This document shows positions 1 through 8,235 of a stretch of 64,000 nucleotides of DNA, one piece after another; the first letter of the stretch is position 1, and the number at the start of each line of letters is the position of its first letter. The notes beneath the pieces are model-generated. The model did no database searches. It was not told where the DNA came from and saw nothing but the letters and a program-made list of their open reading frames with translations. This stretch comes from Lunatibacter salilacus (GTDB lineage Bacteria; Bacteroidota; Bacteroidia; Cytophagales; Cyclobacteriaceae), in assembly GCF_009797935.1 (NCBI RefSeq), contig NZ_VOLC01000002.1:434001-498000 (forward strand). Reading direction: 5' to 3'. The position numbers and the translations under genes are program-made.

Positions 1-1
1 A

Positions 2-70
2 AAAAGCGGATTAGGGCCATTTACATGGTTCGGATCTATCTTCATTATAGGTGGTATTTGGGTCGGATGA
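2..70 (+). CDS. C-terminal end of a truncated membrane protein, possibly a DMT/EamA-type transporter
   Basis: The window opens inside a reading frame that gives 22 residues ending FIIGGIWVG and a TGA at 68-70. The segment is glycine-rich and hydrophobic with a preceding LGPFTWFG. That is typical of the last helix of drug/metabolite (EamA-like) transporters and would fit another permease upstream of the apiose cluster. Too little is visible for firm assignment. The other two frames lack membrane character. The 133 bp between this stop and the next gene are AT-rich and would hold the promoter of the operon that follows. Confidence 0.4.
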   Translation, partial: KSGLGPFTWFGSIFIIGGIWVG

Positions 71-203
71 TTCTACCATATTAGAAAAAAAGAAGTGGAT
101 TAAAAAGAAAATTCGGCAGAAATTGTATTATGCGATACTATTTTATTTTGTTTTTGTAAAAAATTATTTACCTTTTAAATGATTAATAATAAACCCACCA
201 TTA

Positions 204-1220
204 ATGATACTCGTCCAAAACTACACGTTGGCCATTATCGCCTTTATCGTCTGCATGATTTGTTGGGGATCTTGGGCGAATACGCAAAAGATGGCAAGTA
301 ACTTCCGATTTGAACTTTACTATTGGGACCTCATCCTTGGCATCCTATTTACGGCATTTATTGCAGCAATTACGTTGGGTTCTTTAGGCGAAGAAGGTAG
401 GACATTTTGGGAAGATCTGTCCCAGGCAACAAGGACCAGTATCCTAATGGCGATATTGGGAGGAATCGTTTGGAATTTGGGAAACTTACTCTTGGTAGCA
501 GGCATTTCTCTAACGGGTCTCGCGGTAGCATTTCCCATAGGGGGAGGAATAGCTTGGGTACTAGGGATTGGATATAATTTTATATTGGAATATCAGGATA
601 AAGGGACAACAGAGGGCTCCCCTTGGGTTTTAATGGTTGGTGTAATGTTTATAATCATCGCTATCTATTTTTCAGGAAAATCCTACAAAAAACTGGAGGG
701 AGAGGGATCCAAAAGGTCTACGAAAGGAATTGTCGTTTCGGCAATAGCTGGAATATTGATTGCGTTTTTTTACGGCTTTGTCGTTCAATCCATGGACAAT
801 GAATACGTAGCTGGAGGTACTGGTTCGCTAACCCCTTTTACGGCTGTTTTTTTCTTTGCCATAGGCACCCTCATTTGTACATTGATTGCCAATCCAATAT
901 TTATGAAATATCCAGTAAGCGGAGCACCTGTGTCCATGAGCGGATATAAAGCTGCCAGTTGGAATGAACACGCCGCCGGATGGATTGGCGGGATAATATG
1001 GATGAGTGGAATGGTGTTGAGTTTTATGGCGGTGGGCGCAGGAAGTCCGGCTATTTCGTATGCACTTAGCAATGCAGCTCCGGTCGTGGCAGCTATTTGG
1101 GGGGTGTTTATATGGAAAGAATTTGCAGGTTCGGATAAAAAAACCAATCAGCTATTGGCAGGAATGTTCTCGTTCTACTTAATCGGGTTGGTTTTGATCG
1201 TTGTATCCAAACTGGTATAA
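204..1220 (+). CDS. GRP/RhaT-like sugar permease (DMT superfamily), probable uptake of apiose or related sugar
   Basis: This 338-residue inner-membrane protein has about ten hydrophobic helices and begins directly with a helix containing CWGSWANTQK. That tryptophan/glycine-rich first helix is characteristic of the glucose/ribose (GRP) and rhamnose-proton symporter group of the DMT superfamily. A second family-like stretch is the small-residue-rich helix around residues 95-125 (GISLTGLAVAFPIGGG). Only 28 bp separate it from the next frame, so it most likely belongs to the same transcript as the sugar-acid enzymes. Substrate specificity cannot be read from sequence. Transport of D-apiose or D-apionate is inferred purely from the operon. 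The ATG at 204 follows an AT-rich leader with no strong ribosome-binding site. Confidence 0.75.
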   Translation: MILVQNYTLAIIAFIVCMICWGSWANTQKMASNFRFELYYWDLILGILFTAFIAAITLGSLGEEGRTFWEDLSQATRTSILMAILGGIVWNLGNLLLVAGISLTGLAVAFPIGGGIAWVLGIGYNFILEYQDKGTTEGSPWVLMVGVMFIIIAIYFSGKSYKKLEGEGSKRSTKGIVVSAIAGILIAFFYGFVVQSMDNEYVAGGTGSLTPFTAVFFFAIGTLICTLIANPIFMKYPVSGAPVSMSGYKAASWNEHAAGWIGGIIWMSGMVLSFMAVGAGSPAISYALSNAAPVVAAIWGVFIWKEFAGSDKKTNQLLAGMFSFYLIGLVLIVVSKLV

Positions 1221-1248
1221 CAAAACCTTTGAATATAAGGAGTAAGGA

Positions 1249-1434
1249 ATGAAATTAGGTTTAAGCACATACACCTATACTTGGGCGTTTGGAATAGAAC
1301 TTTGGACTCCTCCGGAAGCTGATTTGGAATCTACCATAGCTAAGGAACAAGCGTGGGCCGACCAAAGCCTTCATTACTTGAAAAATACAGGTAAATTCAC
1401 AATATTAGATAGAACCCAAACCAACCATGAATAA
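1249..1434 (+). pseudogene. Remnant of a xylose-isomerase-like TIM-barrel gene with a large in-frame internal deletion
   Basis: The frame encodes only 61 residues but has two recognisable ends. It starts MKLGLSTYTYTWAFGI, the usual N-terminal strand of sugar-phosphate isomerase/epimerase (AP_endonuc_2 fold) proteins of about 270-290 residues. It then passes into WTPPEADLESTIAKEQAWA followed by QSLHYLK, which looks like the C-terminal helix of the same family. The barrel core is missing and the frame is preserved across the join near residue 17. A good ribosome-binding site (AAGGAG) precedes the ATG, and the stop overlaps the start of the next gene by 8 bp, so it may still be translated and couple translation. 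In related apionate clusters a protein of this fold acts on 3-oxo-isoapionate (from memory). Here the activity must be lost. Confidence 0.7.
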
Positions 1435-2455
1435 ACCTTTGAAATTTGCAGTTTTCGGTGCCGGATTCTGGGCCAATTACCAGATAAGTGCTTGGAAAGA
1501 ATTTGATCAGGTCAGCTTGGTAGCCATTTGTGATCCGGATGAGGATAAAGCAAACCACCTCGCCCGCAAACACAATATTCCCAAGGTGTACACCAATGCG
1601 GAAGATTTATTCCGTACAGAATCGCTGGATTTTGTGGATATCATCAGCAGCATTCCTTCCCATGCACCCCTTGTTCATCTGGCGGCCAAGGCGGGCTTTC
1701 ATGTAATTTGCCAAAAGCCAATGGCGGAGGATTTTAACACCTGCAAAGGAATGGTCGATACCTGCAAAGAGGCAGGGGTAAAATTTTTCATCCATGAAAA
1801 CTTCCGCTTTCAAACTCCCATTCGTGCTTGCAAGACCCTAATTGATGAAGGGAAAATCGGAACACCCTTTAAAGCTAGGTTAACATTTTGTTCAGGATTT
1901 CCCGTATTCGACAACCAGCCTGCATTGGCCGAACTTGAACGGTTTATCATTTCCGACCTGGGAGTCCATGTGCTGGATATGGCGAGATACTTGTTTGGGG
2001 ATGTAGCCCATATTTATTGTCAAACCCAAAAAATAAACCCAAAGATAAAGGGGGAAGATGTTGCCAACACGCTGCTAACCATGAAATGTGGAGTAAATTG
2101 CTTTGTGGAAGTTTCCTATGCGTCCCAACTCGAACAGGAGACATTTCCGCAGACGCTAATGCTCTTAGAAGGAGATCAGGGATCCATCAGGCTTGATTAC
2201 AATCATAAGATTACCTTAACGCAGAAGGGTAATGGCAGTGAAAGCTGGGTAGCTAGGCCATCCGAATACCCATGGGCTGACCCGGATTATGCCCTGGTTC
2301 ATTCGTCTCTCGTCACCTGTATCGAAAATATTCTAAATGACTTATCGGGTAAGAGACAGGCCGAAACTACCGGAGAAGACAATCTGAAAACCATGGAGCT
2401 GGTATTCCTTTCCTATGAGTCCGCAGCATCCAATACCGTATTGAAAACAAGATGA
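1427..2455 (+). CDS. apsD: Gfo/Idh/MocA-family sugar dehydrogenase, probable D-apiose dehydrogenase
   Basis: This is a 342-residue cytoplasmic NAD(P)-dependent oxidoreductase. The N-terminal Rossmann fold carries GAGFWA at residues 11-16, followed by an acidic residue pair at the end of strand 2 (CDPDED). The family EKP motif appears as QKP (96-98) with the catalytic lysine at 97. The catalytic D-x3-H pair is at D177/H181 in SDLGVHVLD. The stretch FFIHENFRFQTP around 120-131 is typical of the apiose-dehydrogenase-like subgroup as I remember it. It would oxidise D-apiose to the lactone that the lactonase at 5965 opens. The gene overlaps the preceding remnant by 8 bp and the next gene by 4 bp (ATGA). 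The family is broad, so the substrate rests on the neighbours. Confidence 0.65.
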   Translation: MNKPLKFAVFGAGFWANYQISAWKEFDQVSLVAICDPDEDKANHLARKHNIPKVYTNAEDLFRTESLDFVDIISSIPSHAPLVHLAAKAGFHVICQKPMAEDFNTCKGMVDTCKEAGVKFFIHENFRFQTPIRACKTLIDEGKIGTPFKARLTFCSGFPVFDNQPALAELERFIISDLGVHVLDMARYLFGDVAHIYCQTQKINPKIKGEDVANTLLTMKCGVNCFVEVSYASQLEQETFPQTLMLLEGDQGSIRLDYNHKITLTQKGNGSESWVARPSEYPWADPDYALVHSSLVTCIENILNDLSGKRQAETTGEDNLKTMELVFLSYESAASNTVLKTR

Positions 2456-3696
2456 ACAACAGACTGACCGCAGACTATTGGGTGGAAACCAGTATGGACA
2501 TGGAAAAAGCCTTAAAGACTATGGCTGGAGAGCAATCTACTGGAACTTTTGTAAAAATTCCGGGCGAGAGTACCGAATTGATGGGCAGCTATGCCGCCCG
2601 GATTGATCAAATTTCGGAGATATCGGCAATTTCCACCCCTTCCCTTCCATTTGCCAAAAAAGGTCAGGGGCCGATCCATCAGGCAAAAGTACGGGTAAGC
2701 TGGCCGGAAGAGAATATAGGTCCCAACCTTCCCAATCTTATGGCTACGGTAGCGGGCAATTTGTTTGAACTGTCGCCATTTTCGGGACTAAAACTGCTGG
2801 ATATTTCCTTTCCGGATAGTTTTGCCAACCATTTCATTGGACCGAAATTCGGGATTGCGGGGACTTATGAAAAGTTGGGGTTTGATAACAGGCCCGTGAT
2901 AGGCACTATCATAAAACCCAGTGTGGGATTGGATGCCGTTCAGACTGCTGCCCAGGTAAAAACACTTATCGAGGCAGGGTTGGATTTTATCAAGGATGAT
3001 GAATTGATGGGAGATCCGGGTTATAATCAGTTTGAAGACCGTGTGGATGCCTGCATGGAAGTAATCAATACCTATGCCGATAAATCCGGTAAAAAGCCCA
3101 TGTATGCCTTTAACATTAGCGGAACCATCGACGAAATGAGGAAGCGGCATGATTATGTTTTGCAACGGGGTGGCACCTGTATAATGATCAACTTACTATG
3201 GGTGGGAATCAGCGGTATCCAATACATGGCCCAACACAGCCAACTTCCTATTCACGGCCATCGAAACGGCTGGGGGATATTTTCACGTCACCCCATGCTT
3301 GGAATGGAATACCCTGCCCTTTCCAAAATCTGGAGGTTGGCGGGAGTAGACCATTTACATACTAACGGCATCCGCAATAAATTCTGCGAACCGGATGCAT
3401 CCGTTTTATCATCTATCAAGGATTGTCTCTCCCCCATTTGGAAAGATTCTGATCGTGCCATGCCCGTTCTCTCCTCAGGTCAGTGGGCCGGACAGGCCTT
3501 TGATACCTACAAGGAAATTCAGAGCACCAATTTGATGTATCTCTGTGGGGGTGGAATTATGGGGCATCCTTCCGGAATAGCAGCCGGGGTGGCCAGTATT
3601 CGGGAGGCTTGGCAAGCGGCCTTAGAGGGAATGGATGCCACGCAGGCCCGGGAAAAATTCTCCTCAGTAGACCAAGCTTTTAATTTTTTCGGATGA
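2452..3696 (+). CDS. RuBisCO-like protein acting on a 3-oxo-isoapionate 4-phosphate-type substrate
   Basis: This 414-residue protein has the RuBisCO large-subunit fold. The barrel shows GTIIKPSVGL (151-160, first active-site lysine 155) and GLDFIKDDE (176-184), which keeps the carbamylated lysine (K181) and the two magnesium acids (D183, E184). HGHRNGWG (268-275) corresponds to the substrate-phosphate region. HTNGIRNKF (303-311) stands in place of loop 6 with K310, and GGGIMGHPSG is the second phosphate loop. It lacks true RuBisCO loop-6 residues, so CO2 fixation is not expected. Related proteins in apionate clusters decarboxylate 3-oxo-isoapionate 4-phosphate or cleave it hydrolytically. I cannot tell which from sequence. 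It overlaps both neighbours by 4 bp, and the downstream kinase would supply its phosphorylated substrate. Confidence 0.8.
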   Translation: MNNRLTADYWVETSMDMEKALKTMAGEQSTGTFVKIPGESTELMGSYAARIDQISEISAISTPSLPFAKKGQGPIHQAKVRVSWPEENIGPNLPNLMATVAGNLFELSPFSGLKLLDISFPDSFANHFIGPKFGIAGTYEKLGFDNRPVIGTIIKPSVGLDAVQTAAQVKTLIEAGLDFIKDDELMGDPGYNQFEDRVDACMEVINTYADKSGKKPMYAFNISGTIDEMRKRHDYVLQRGGTCIMINLLWVGISGIQYMAQHSQLPIHGHRNGWGIFSRHPMLGMEYPALSKIWRLAGVDHLHTNGIRNKFCEPDASVLSSIKDCLSPIWKDSDRAMPVLSSGQWAGQAFDTYKEIQSTNLMYLCGGGIMGHPSGIAAGVASIREAWQAALEGMDATQAREKFSSVDQAFNFFG

Positions 3697-5075
3697 AGGA
3701 GGACAAAGAGATAATATTGGGCTTTTACGGAGATGATTTCACCGGATCATCCGATGTGATGGAGGTGCTAAGCCTAATGGGCATTCCCACCATCCTATTT
3801 TTAAAAGCACCAACGAAAACAGAAGTAGCAAATTTCAACTTTAAATATTTTGATTCGAGTCAATCAGACTATATCGCCTACGGAATCGCAGGCGTAGCCA
3901 GAAGCTTGGATCCGACCTCAATGGCGGCTGAATTGAATCCTGTTTTCAAACAAATGAGTGAGATCCCCTCACGTTATATCCACTACAAAATTTGCTCCAC
4001 ACTGGACAGTTCTCCAGAAATTGGCAATATTGGCGTGGCGATGAAAGTTGCGGAAAAATATTTTCCCGGTAGATTTATCCCCTTGGTTTTAGGTTTTCCT
4101 TATTTGAACAGGTTTGTAGCTTTCGGACATCTATTTGCCAAAATCGGCACCACTACTTATCGCTTGGACAGGCATCCTGTAATGTCCCGCCACCCAACCA
4201 CCCCAATGAATGAATCCGACGTGCGCCTTCATCTTGCAAAGCAAATGGACAGACGGATGGAGTTAGTCGATTTACTTCAGATAGGGGAATTGCCAAGCCT
4301 CTCCCCTGAGCAAATTTGCCCAAAGGCGAATGATAAACAGGAAATAGAATCTCCTTTAATTCTTTTTGACACCACAGACAACTCCCACTTATTACCGATT
4401 GGGAAATGGTTAGACACACACAGCAGAAAACGGCATCAATTGCTTTTGGGATCATCAGCAATGGAATATGCATTGGGAAAAATCTATGGGGCAGAAAAAG
4501 CACTAAGCCGACCCACTGTACCCGTCACCCCTACCCTCGTAGTTGCCGGAAGTTGTGCCCAATCCACCGCCGATCAGATCCTTCATGCGGAAAAACTCGG
4601 ATTTACGCTGATTCGGATTCAAGTTGGCGAATTATTCAGTGAGGAAAGCCGGGTTAACGAAATCAATAGGGTTGTAAGACTGGGGTTAGAGGCGTTAAAC
4701 TTAAATTTGAATACAGTTATCTATTCGGCGTTGGGACCGGAAGATGATCAGGTAAAATTCATACTTTCTTCTTCCGTCGCCAGATCCCAACCTACCCAAA
4801 TCGCCGCATCACAGGCAGAAATTACCCGGCAAATTATTGATTTATTCCCCCTAAAACGATTAGCCACCGCAGGAGGAGATACCTCGGGATATATTTTGAA
4901 ATCCTTGGATATACAAGCCTTTGAATTTGTCAACGTACTTGCTCCGGGAGCTCCGTTATGTTTGGCGCATGGCAAGAATCCGAAAACTGCCGGGATGGAA
5001 ATTGCCATCAAAGGAGGGCAAAACGGCACGGTGAGGTATTTTGAATTTGCCCAGCTAGGCGGTATGGTTGCCTGA
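3693..5075 (+). CDS. oiaK: DUF1537 (four-carbon acid sugar kinase family) kinase, probable 3-oxo-isoapionate kinase
   Basis: The 460-residue protein has both domains of the DUF1537 acid-sugar kinase family. The N-terminal substrate domain opens with LGFYGDDFTGSSDVME (about residues 9-24), the diagnostic DDFTG motif. The C-terminal nucleotide-binding domain starts near residue 280 with VVAGSCAQSTADQI and contains ATAGGDTSGYIL (about 390-401) and a late GAPLCLAHG segment. Members phosphorylate C4-C5 oxo acids. Next to a RuBisCO-like protein and ApnO the best-fitting substrate is 3-oxo-isoapionate. The start overlaps the upstream stop by 4 bp. A 50-bp gap without a terminator leads to apnO. Threonate/erythronate kinase is the main alternative, but no dehydrogenase or aldolase for that route is present. 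Confidence 0.75.
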   Translation: MKEDKEIILGFYGDDFTGSSDVMEVLSLMGIPTILFLKAPTKTEVANFNFKYFDSSQSDYIAYGIAGVARSLDPTSMAAELNPVFKQMSEIPSRYIHYKICSTLDSSPEIGNIGVAMKVAEKYFPGRFIPLVLGFPYLNRFVAFGHLFAKIGTTTYRLDRHPVMSRHPTTPMNESDVRLHLAKQMDRRMELVDLLQIGELPSLSPEQICPKANDKQEIESPLILFDTTDNSHLLPIGKWLDTHSRKRHQLLLGSSAMEYALGKIYGAEKALSRPTVPVTPTLVVAGSCAQSTADQILHAEKLGFTLIRIQVGELFSEESRVNEINRVVRLGLEALNLNLNTVIYSALGPEDDQVKFILSSSVARSQPTQIAASQAEITRQIIDLFPLKRLATAGGDTSGYILKSLDIQAFEFVNVLAPGAPLCLAHGKNPKTAGMEIAIKGGQNGTVRYFEFAQLGGMVA

Positions 5076-5125
5076 AACAAAAATTGATTTGAATTAAAAC
5101 GATAACAACTAACCTTAAATAGACC

Positions 5126-5965
5126 ATGACACACAAAACCAAGGTTACCTTAGTAGGCGCGGGAGGCAAAATGGGTGTACGCCTGAGCAATAACCTGAAT
5201 AAGCATCCCGATTATGAAACCAGTTATTTGGAAGTGAGTGCGGAGGGATTGGAGCGGATGAAAGCGATAGGTATTCAAGTAAGTAATCCCGAAGATTCTA
5301 TTCCCAATGCCGATATTGTAATTTATGCGGTTCCCGATATCGCCATTGGCAAGGTAACAGCCAGCTATGTGCCCAAAATGAAAGCAGGTTCCATTGGGAT
5401 GTTCTTGGATCCGGCAGCGCCTTTGGCGGGTCACCTGGCGCAAAGGGATGATATCAGCTATTTTGCATCCCACCCCTGTCATCCCTCTGTATTTAACTGG
5501 GAGCCGGATCAAAAAGCCCACTATGATTATTTCGGGGGGATAGCTGCCCGGCAAAGCATCGTTTGCGCACTTATACATGGACCAAAAGAACATTACGGCG
5601 TAGGGGAGAAAATAGCCAAAGTAATTTATGGTCCAGTTACAAAATCCATAGAAGTAACCATCGAGCAAATGGGCATACTGGAACCGGCACTTTCCGAGAC
5701 CTTCTGTGGGGCTTTGATAACGGTTTTGAAAGAAGGGGCAGATGCGGCCATCGCCAAGGGTGTTCCAAAAGAGGCCGTATTTGAATTTCTAATGGGTCAT
5801 GTCAATATTGAGTTGGCCTTGCTTTTTGAGCAATTGCCTGGTGGGAAATTCTCCGATGCGGCCATTAAGGCCATTGCCATCGGAAAAGAAAAAATCTTCA
5901 AAGACAACTGGCGAGATATCTTCGAACCTGAATCCGTCAAAGAACAGATAAAAGCCATAACCTGA
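5126..5965 (+). CDS. apnO: D-apionate oxidoisomerase (phosphogluconate-dehydrogenase-C-terminal family)
   Basis: This 279-residue protein starts KVTLVGAGGKMGVRLSNNL, a Rossmann dinucleotide site with GxGGxMG at residues 11-17. It has a conserved middle with FLDPAAPLAGHL and SHPCHPSVFNWEPD, and an all-helical C-terminal domain of the 6-phosphogluconate-dehydrogenase type. In the described apionate pathway this family oxidises and isomerises D-apionate to 3-oxo-isoapionate using NAD+. That product is the substrate for the kinase encoded just upstream. The ATG at 5126 follows a 50-bp leader. The stop overlaps the next start by one base (TGATG), indicating translational coupling. The combination with the kinase and RuBisCO-like gene makes this assignment much stronger than family membership alone. 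Confidence 0.8.
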   Translation: MTHKTKVTLVGAGGKMGVRLSNNLNKHPDYETSYLEVSAEGLERMKAIGIQVSNPEDSIPNADIVIYAVPDIAIGKVTASYVPKMKAGSIGMFLDPAAPLAGHLAQRDDISYFASHPCHPSVFNWEPDQKAHYDYFGGIAARQSIVCALIHGPKEHYGVGEKIAKVIYGPVTKSIEVTIEQMGILEPALSETFCGALITVLKEGADAAIAKGVPKEAVFEFLMGHVNIELALLFEQLPGGKFSDAAIKAIAIGKEKIFKDNWRDIFEPESVKEQIKAIT

Positions 5966-7746
5966 TGGACAAGATTTTGCATGCTGGAGCAGTAACAGTC
6001 CATTATCAAGACGGTTTTATCCGCTTCATTTCCTCCGGTGGGGTGGAAATTATCCGGATGATCAATCACGCCCTCCGGGATCAGAACTGGGGGACGATTC
6101 CCATGGTCATCACTAATGCTCGCTTTCAGCAATCTGAAAAAGATTTTCAGGTTAATTATGATGGTGCCTTTGATAAAGATGACATTTCCTTTCGCCTCAC
6201 TTGCCAAATTATAGGCTCTAGCGATGGCAGTATTCAATTTACCTATCAGGGAAAAGCTCTTTCAGATTTTAAAAGAAACCGTATTGGGTTTACGGTATTG
6301 CATCCCATAGATTCTTGTGCTGGAAAGGAAGTTCGAATTGTACATGTTAAAGGGAACGAAACCCTTTCGATCTTTCCCAAAGCTATTAGCCCCCATCAGC
6401 CTTTTAGGGATATTAAAGAAATGCATTGGAATCCCAGTTTGGATATTTCGGCCAGTATATATTTTGATGGGGATGTATTTGAAACAGAGGATCAGCGAAA
6501 CTGGACGGATGCTTCCTACAAGACCTATTGTACGCCACTTGAACTTCCTTTTCCGGTACTTGTGAAAAATGGGGATGAAATAAGCCAGCAAATAATTTTA
6601 AAGGTCAATTCCGGTGGCAATTTTAACCAAATCGATTTAGGCACTTCGCATATTACCCTTTCAGTAGCGGGAGAACCTGTTCAAATACCTGAATGGGGAA
6701 CGCAAGCCAATACTAATTTGCCGGAAGAACTGGCGGACAAGGTAATGAATATTATTCAACCAAAATTTCTGCGCGTCGATGTATCCTTAGATAGGCTTGC
6801 GGATTCAGATTTGGAGATCTTGACCTATGCAAATCAAAAAAACATCCCTGTAGAACTGGCGCTTTTTACGGATCATTCGAACCCAATAAAGGCTTTAAAA
6901 AAAATATTGCCTCAAATACAGTCCGTTACCCGAATTCTACTGTTTGGGGATACAAGTAAAACCACCCCAAAGAAATTATTGGAATGCGTAGGAGATCTTA
7001 AAAAATTACTTCCACAGGTTGAAATTTTTGGAGGTACAGATGCTTTTTTCACAGAGTTGAACCGGGAACCTGTAGATGCGGAGAGCCTGGATGGGGTGAG
7101 TTATTCCATCAATCCGCAGGTGCATGCGTTTGACGATCAATCTCTGGTAGAGACATTGCCTGCCCAGGGATACACCGTAGACAGTGCAAAGAACCTCTAT
7201 CCAGGCAAAAAGATCGCAATCAGCCCGATTACCTTCCATATGCGATGGAATCCCAATGCTACCGAGCCGGGAAAACATTTCCGTACGCCAACCGGATGGT
7301 CGGATGAGAGGCAATACAGTTTATTTGGTGCCTGCTGGTTTCTATTCAGTTTGAAGTATTTGACAGAAGCAGGAGCTTCATCAATCACCTATTTTGAATG
7401 GGAAGGGAAAAACGGTTGGGTAAAGGAAACGGCGAACGGGATAGGACGCTCTCCGATATTGGAAATATGGAGCCGATTTAAGTCCTTTTCCTCACTGATT
7501 CCATCAAGCTCCAGCGATCCTCTTGTGGTTGACTGTATGGTTTTTTCGGATAATGAGAAAAGTGAGTTGATTGCGGTCAATTGGACGAAGAATGTACAAG
7601 TGGTAGAATTGCCGGGGGGTTACTCTCCTCTATTATATTGGCAGGAAGTTGAAGGAGAACTGTTAGCGCGAAAGGCGGATGGTGCATCCGGTCCAACTTA
7701 TCAAATGCCTCCGTTTGCTCTTTTGGTGGCGGAGAAAGGTCTTTAA
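5965..7746 (+). CDS. apnL: D-apionolactone hydrolase (ApnL-type lactonase)
   Basis: This 593-residue protein has no signal peptide, so it is probably cytoplasmic. The N-terminal half is beta-rich with RNRIGFTVLHPI (about 95-106) and the strongly conserved TEDQRNWTDASYKTYCTPLE (about 174-193). The C-terminal half looks like a TIM barrel, with RILLFGDTSK, a long SYSINPQVHAFDDQSL segment and a late FEWEGKNGW. I recognise this as the lactonase family found in apiose clusters, which opens D-apionolactone to D-apionate between the ApsD and ApnO steps. It overlaps apnO by one base and is the last gene of the operon. No hairpin terminator is visible before the integrase remnant that follows. Confidence 0.7.
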   Translation: MDKILHAGAVTVHYQDGFIRFISSGGVEIIRMINHALRDQNWGTIPMVITNARFQQSEKDFQVNYDGAFDKDDISFRLTCQIIGSSDGSIQFTYQGKALSDFKRNRIGFTVLHPIDSCAGKEVRIVHVKGNETLSIFPKAISPHQPFRDIKEMHWNPSLDISASIYFDGDVFETEDQRNWTDASYKTYCTPLELPFPVLVKNGDEISQQIILKVNSGGNFNQIDLGTSHITLSVAGEPVQIPEWGTQANTNLPEELADKVMNIIQPKFLRVDVSLDRLADSDLEILTYANQKNIPVELALFTDHSNPIKALKKILPQIQSVTRILLFGDTSKTTPKKLLECVGDLKKLLPQVEIFGGTDAFFTELNREPVDAESLDGVSYSINPQVHAFDDQSLVETLPAQGYTVDSAKNLYPGKKIAISPITFHMRWNPNATEPGKHFRTPTGWSDERQYSLFGACWFLFSLKYLTEAGASSITYFEWEGKNGWVKETANGIGRSPILEIWSRFKSFSSLIPSSSSDPLVVDCMVFSDNEKSELIAVNWTKNVQVVELPGGYSPLLYWQEVEGELLARKADGASGPTYQMPPFALLVAEKGL

Positions 7747-7889
7747 ACCCTATTCCCTTAAGGAGGAAAGGGAACAGATAAAGCGCATAAACACGAGTTT
7801 CTATCATTCGACGCAAATGCTCTGGAGTGTCATGAACACTACCGAAAACTGGGAATTACTTCAGCGGATCTTTAAGGGGAAATATGAGA

Positions 7890-8165
7890 GCAGTGGAAAA
7901 GAGCAATTCAAACCCTTGGGCGACGGTGCATACGCTTAGGCACTCTTTTGCGACGCATTTGCTTCCGATGGGAACCAACCTGCGGTATGTATAAAAAATT
8001 TTAGGTCATGAAAGCAGTAAGATTACCGAGATTTACACACACATTCTTTCGATATCTAACAAAAATATCGAAAGTCCGCTAGATTCAATCGACGAAATCC
8101 TTAATTTGGTAACGGAATCTCCCGAGCCACCTGTGGACAAAGAAAATATAGACGCAATAGATTGA
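7890..8165 (+). pseudogene. C-terminal part of a tyrosine recombinase, inactivated by an in-frame stop
   Basis: Reading the frame of the CAT at 7929 gives ATVHTLRHSFATHLLPMGTN, then RYV, a TAA at 7992-7994, and ILGHESSKITEIYTHI. These are the HxLR box, the LGH box and the catalytic-tyrosine motif (IYTHI) of phage/Xer-type integrases. The stop sits where the family usually has glutamine, so one C-to-T change explains it. The frame resumes to a TGA at 8163-8165. Upstream, only RIFKGKYESS-like and AVEKSNS-like fragments survive in different frames, so the N-terminal and core-binding domains are lost or deleted against the apiose operon. The last 90 bp and the following 28 bp recur at 14540. Confidence 0.85.
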
Positions 8166-8193
8166 AAGGGGAGTTGCGTATATACAAGTGTTA
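8074..8193 (+). repeat. Left copy of a 120-bp direct repeat (integrase 3' end plus att-like sequence)
   Basis: This block contains the last about 30 codons of the recombinase and the downstream sequence GAGTTGCGTATATACAAGTG. By eye it matches 14540-14659 with six substitutions and no gaps. The identity ends at GTGTTA, after which the two flanks differ (TGC here, GCT there). That pattern suggests a recombination core at the GTT. Confidence 0.9.
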
Positions 8194-8235
8194 TGCTTCA
8201 TGCAAAAAAAACAGCCCTGCGACAGATTATTAAAA

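Noticed and set aside
785-1147. 120-codon open frame on the minus strand inside the permease gene
   Set aside because: It is the antisense shadow of a GC-rich membrane-protein frame; no start signal, no recognisable protein, full overlap with a well-supported gene.
2452-3696. Genuine CO2-fixing RuBisCO
   Set aside because: The loop-6 sequence and N-terminal region differ from true RuBisCO, there is no phosphoribulokinase gene, and the neighbours are apionate-pathway enzymes.
5150-5668. 172-codon open frame on the minus strand inside apnO
   Set aside because: Composition is cysteine- and glycine-rich nonsense and it is fully antisense to a recognised enzyme gene.
7679-7939. 86-codon plus-strand frame spanning the apnL end and the integrase remnant
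   Set aside because: Its first third overlaps apnL in another frame and the rest is integrase debris read partly out of frame. Only a short RIFKGKYESS-like piece is meaningful.
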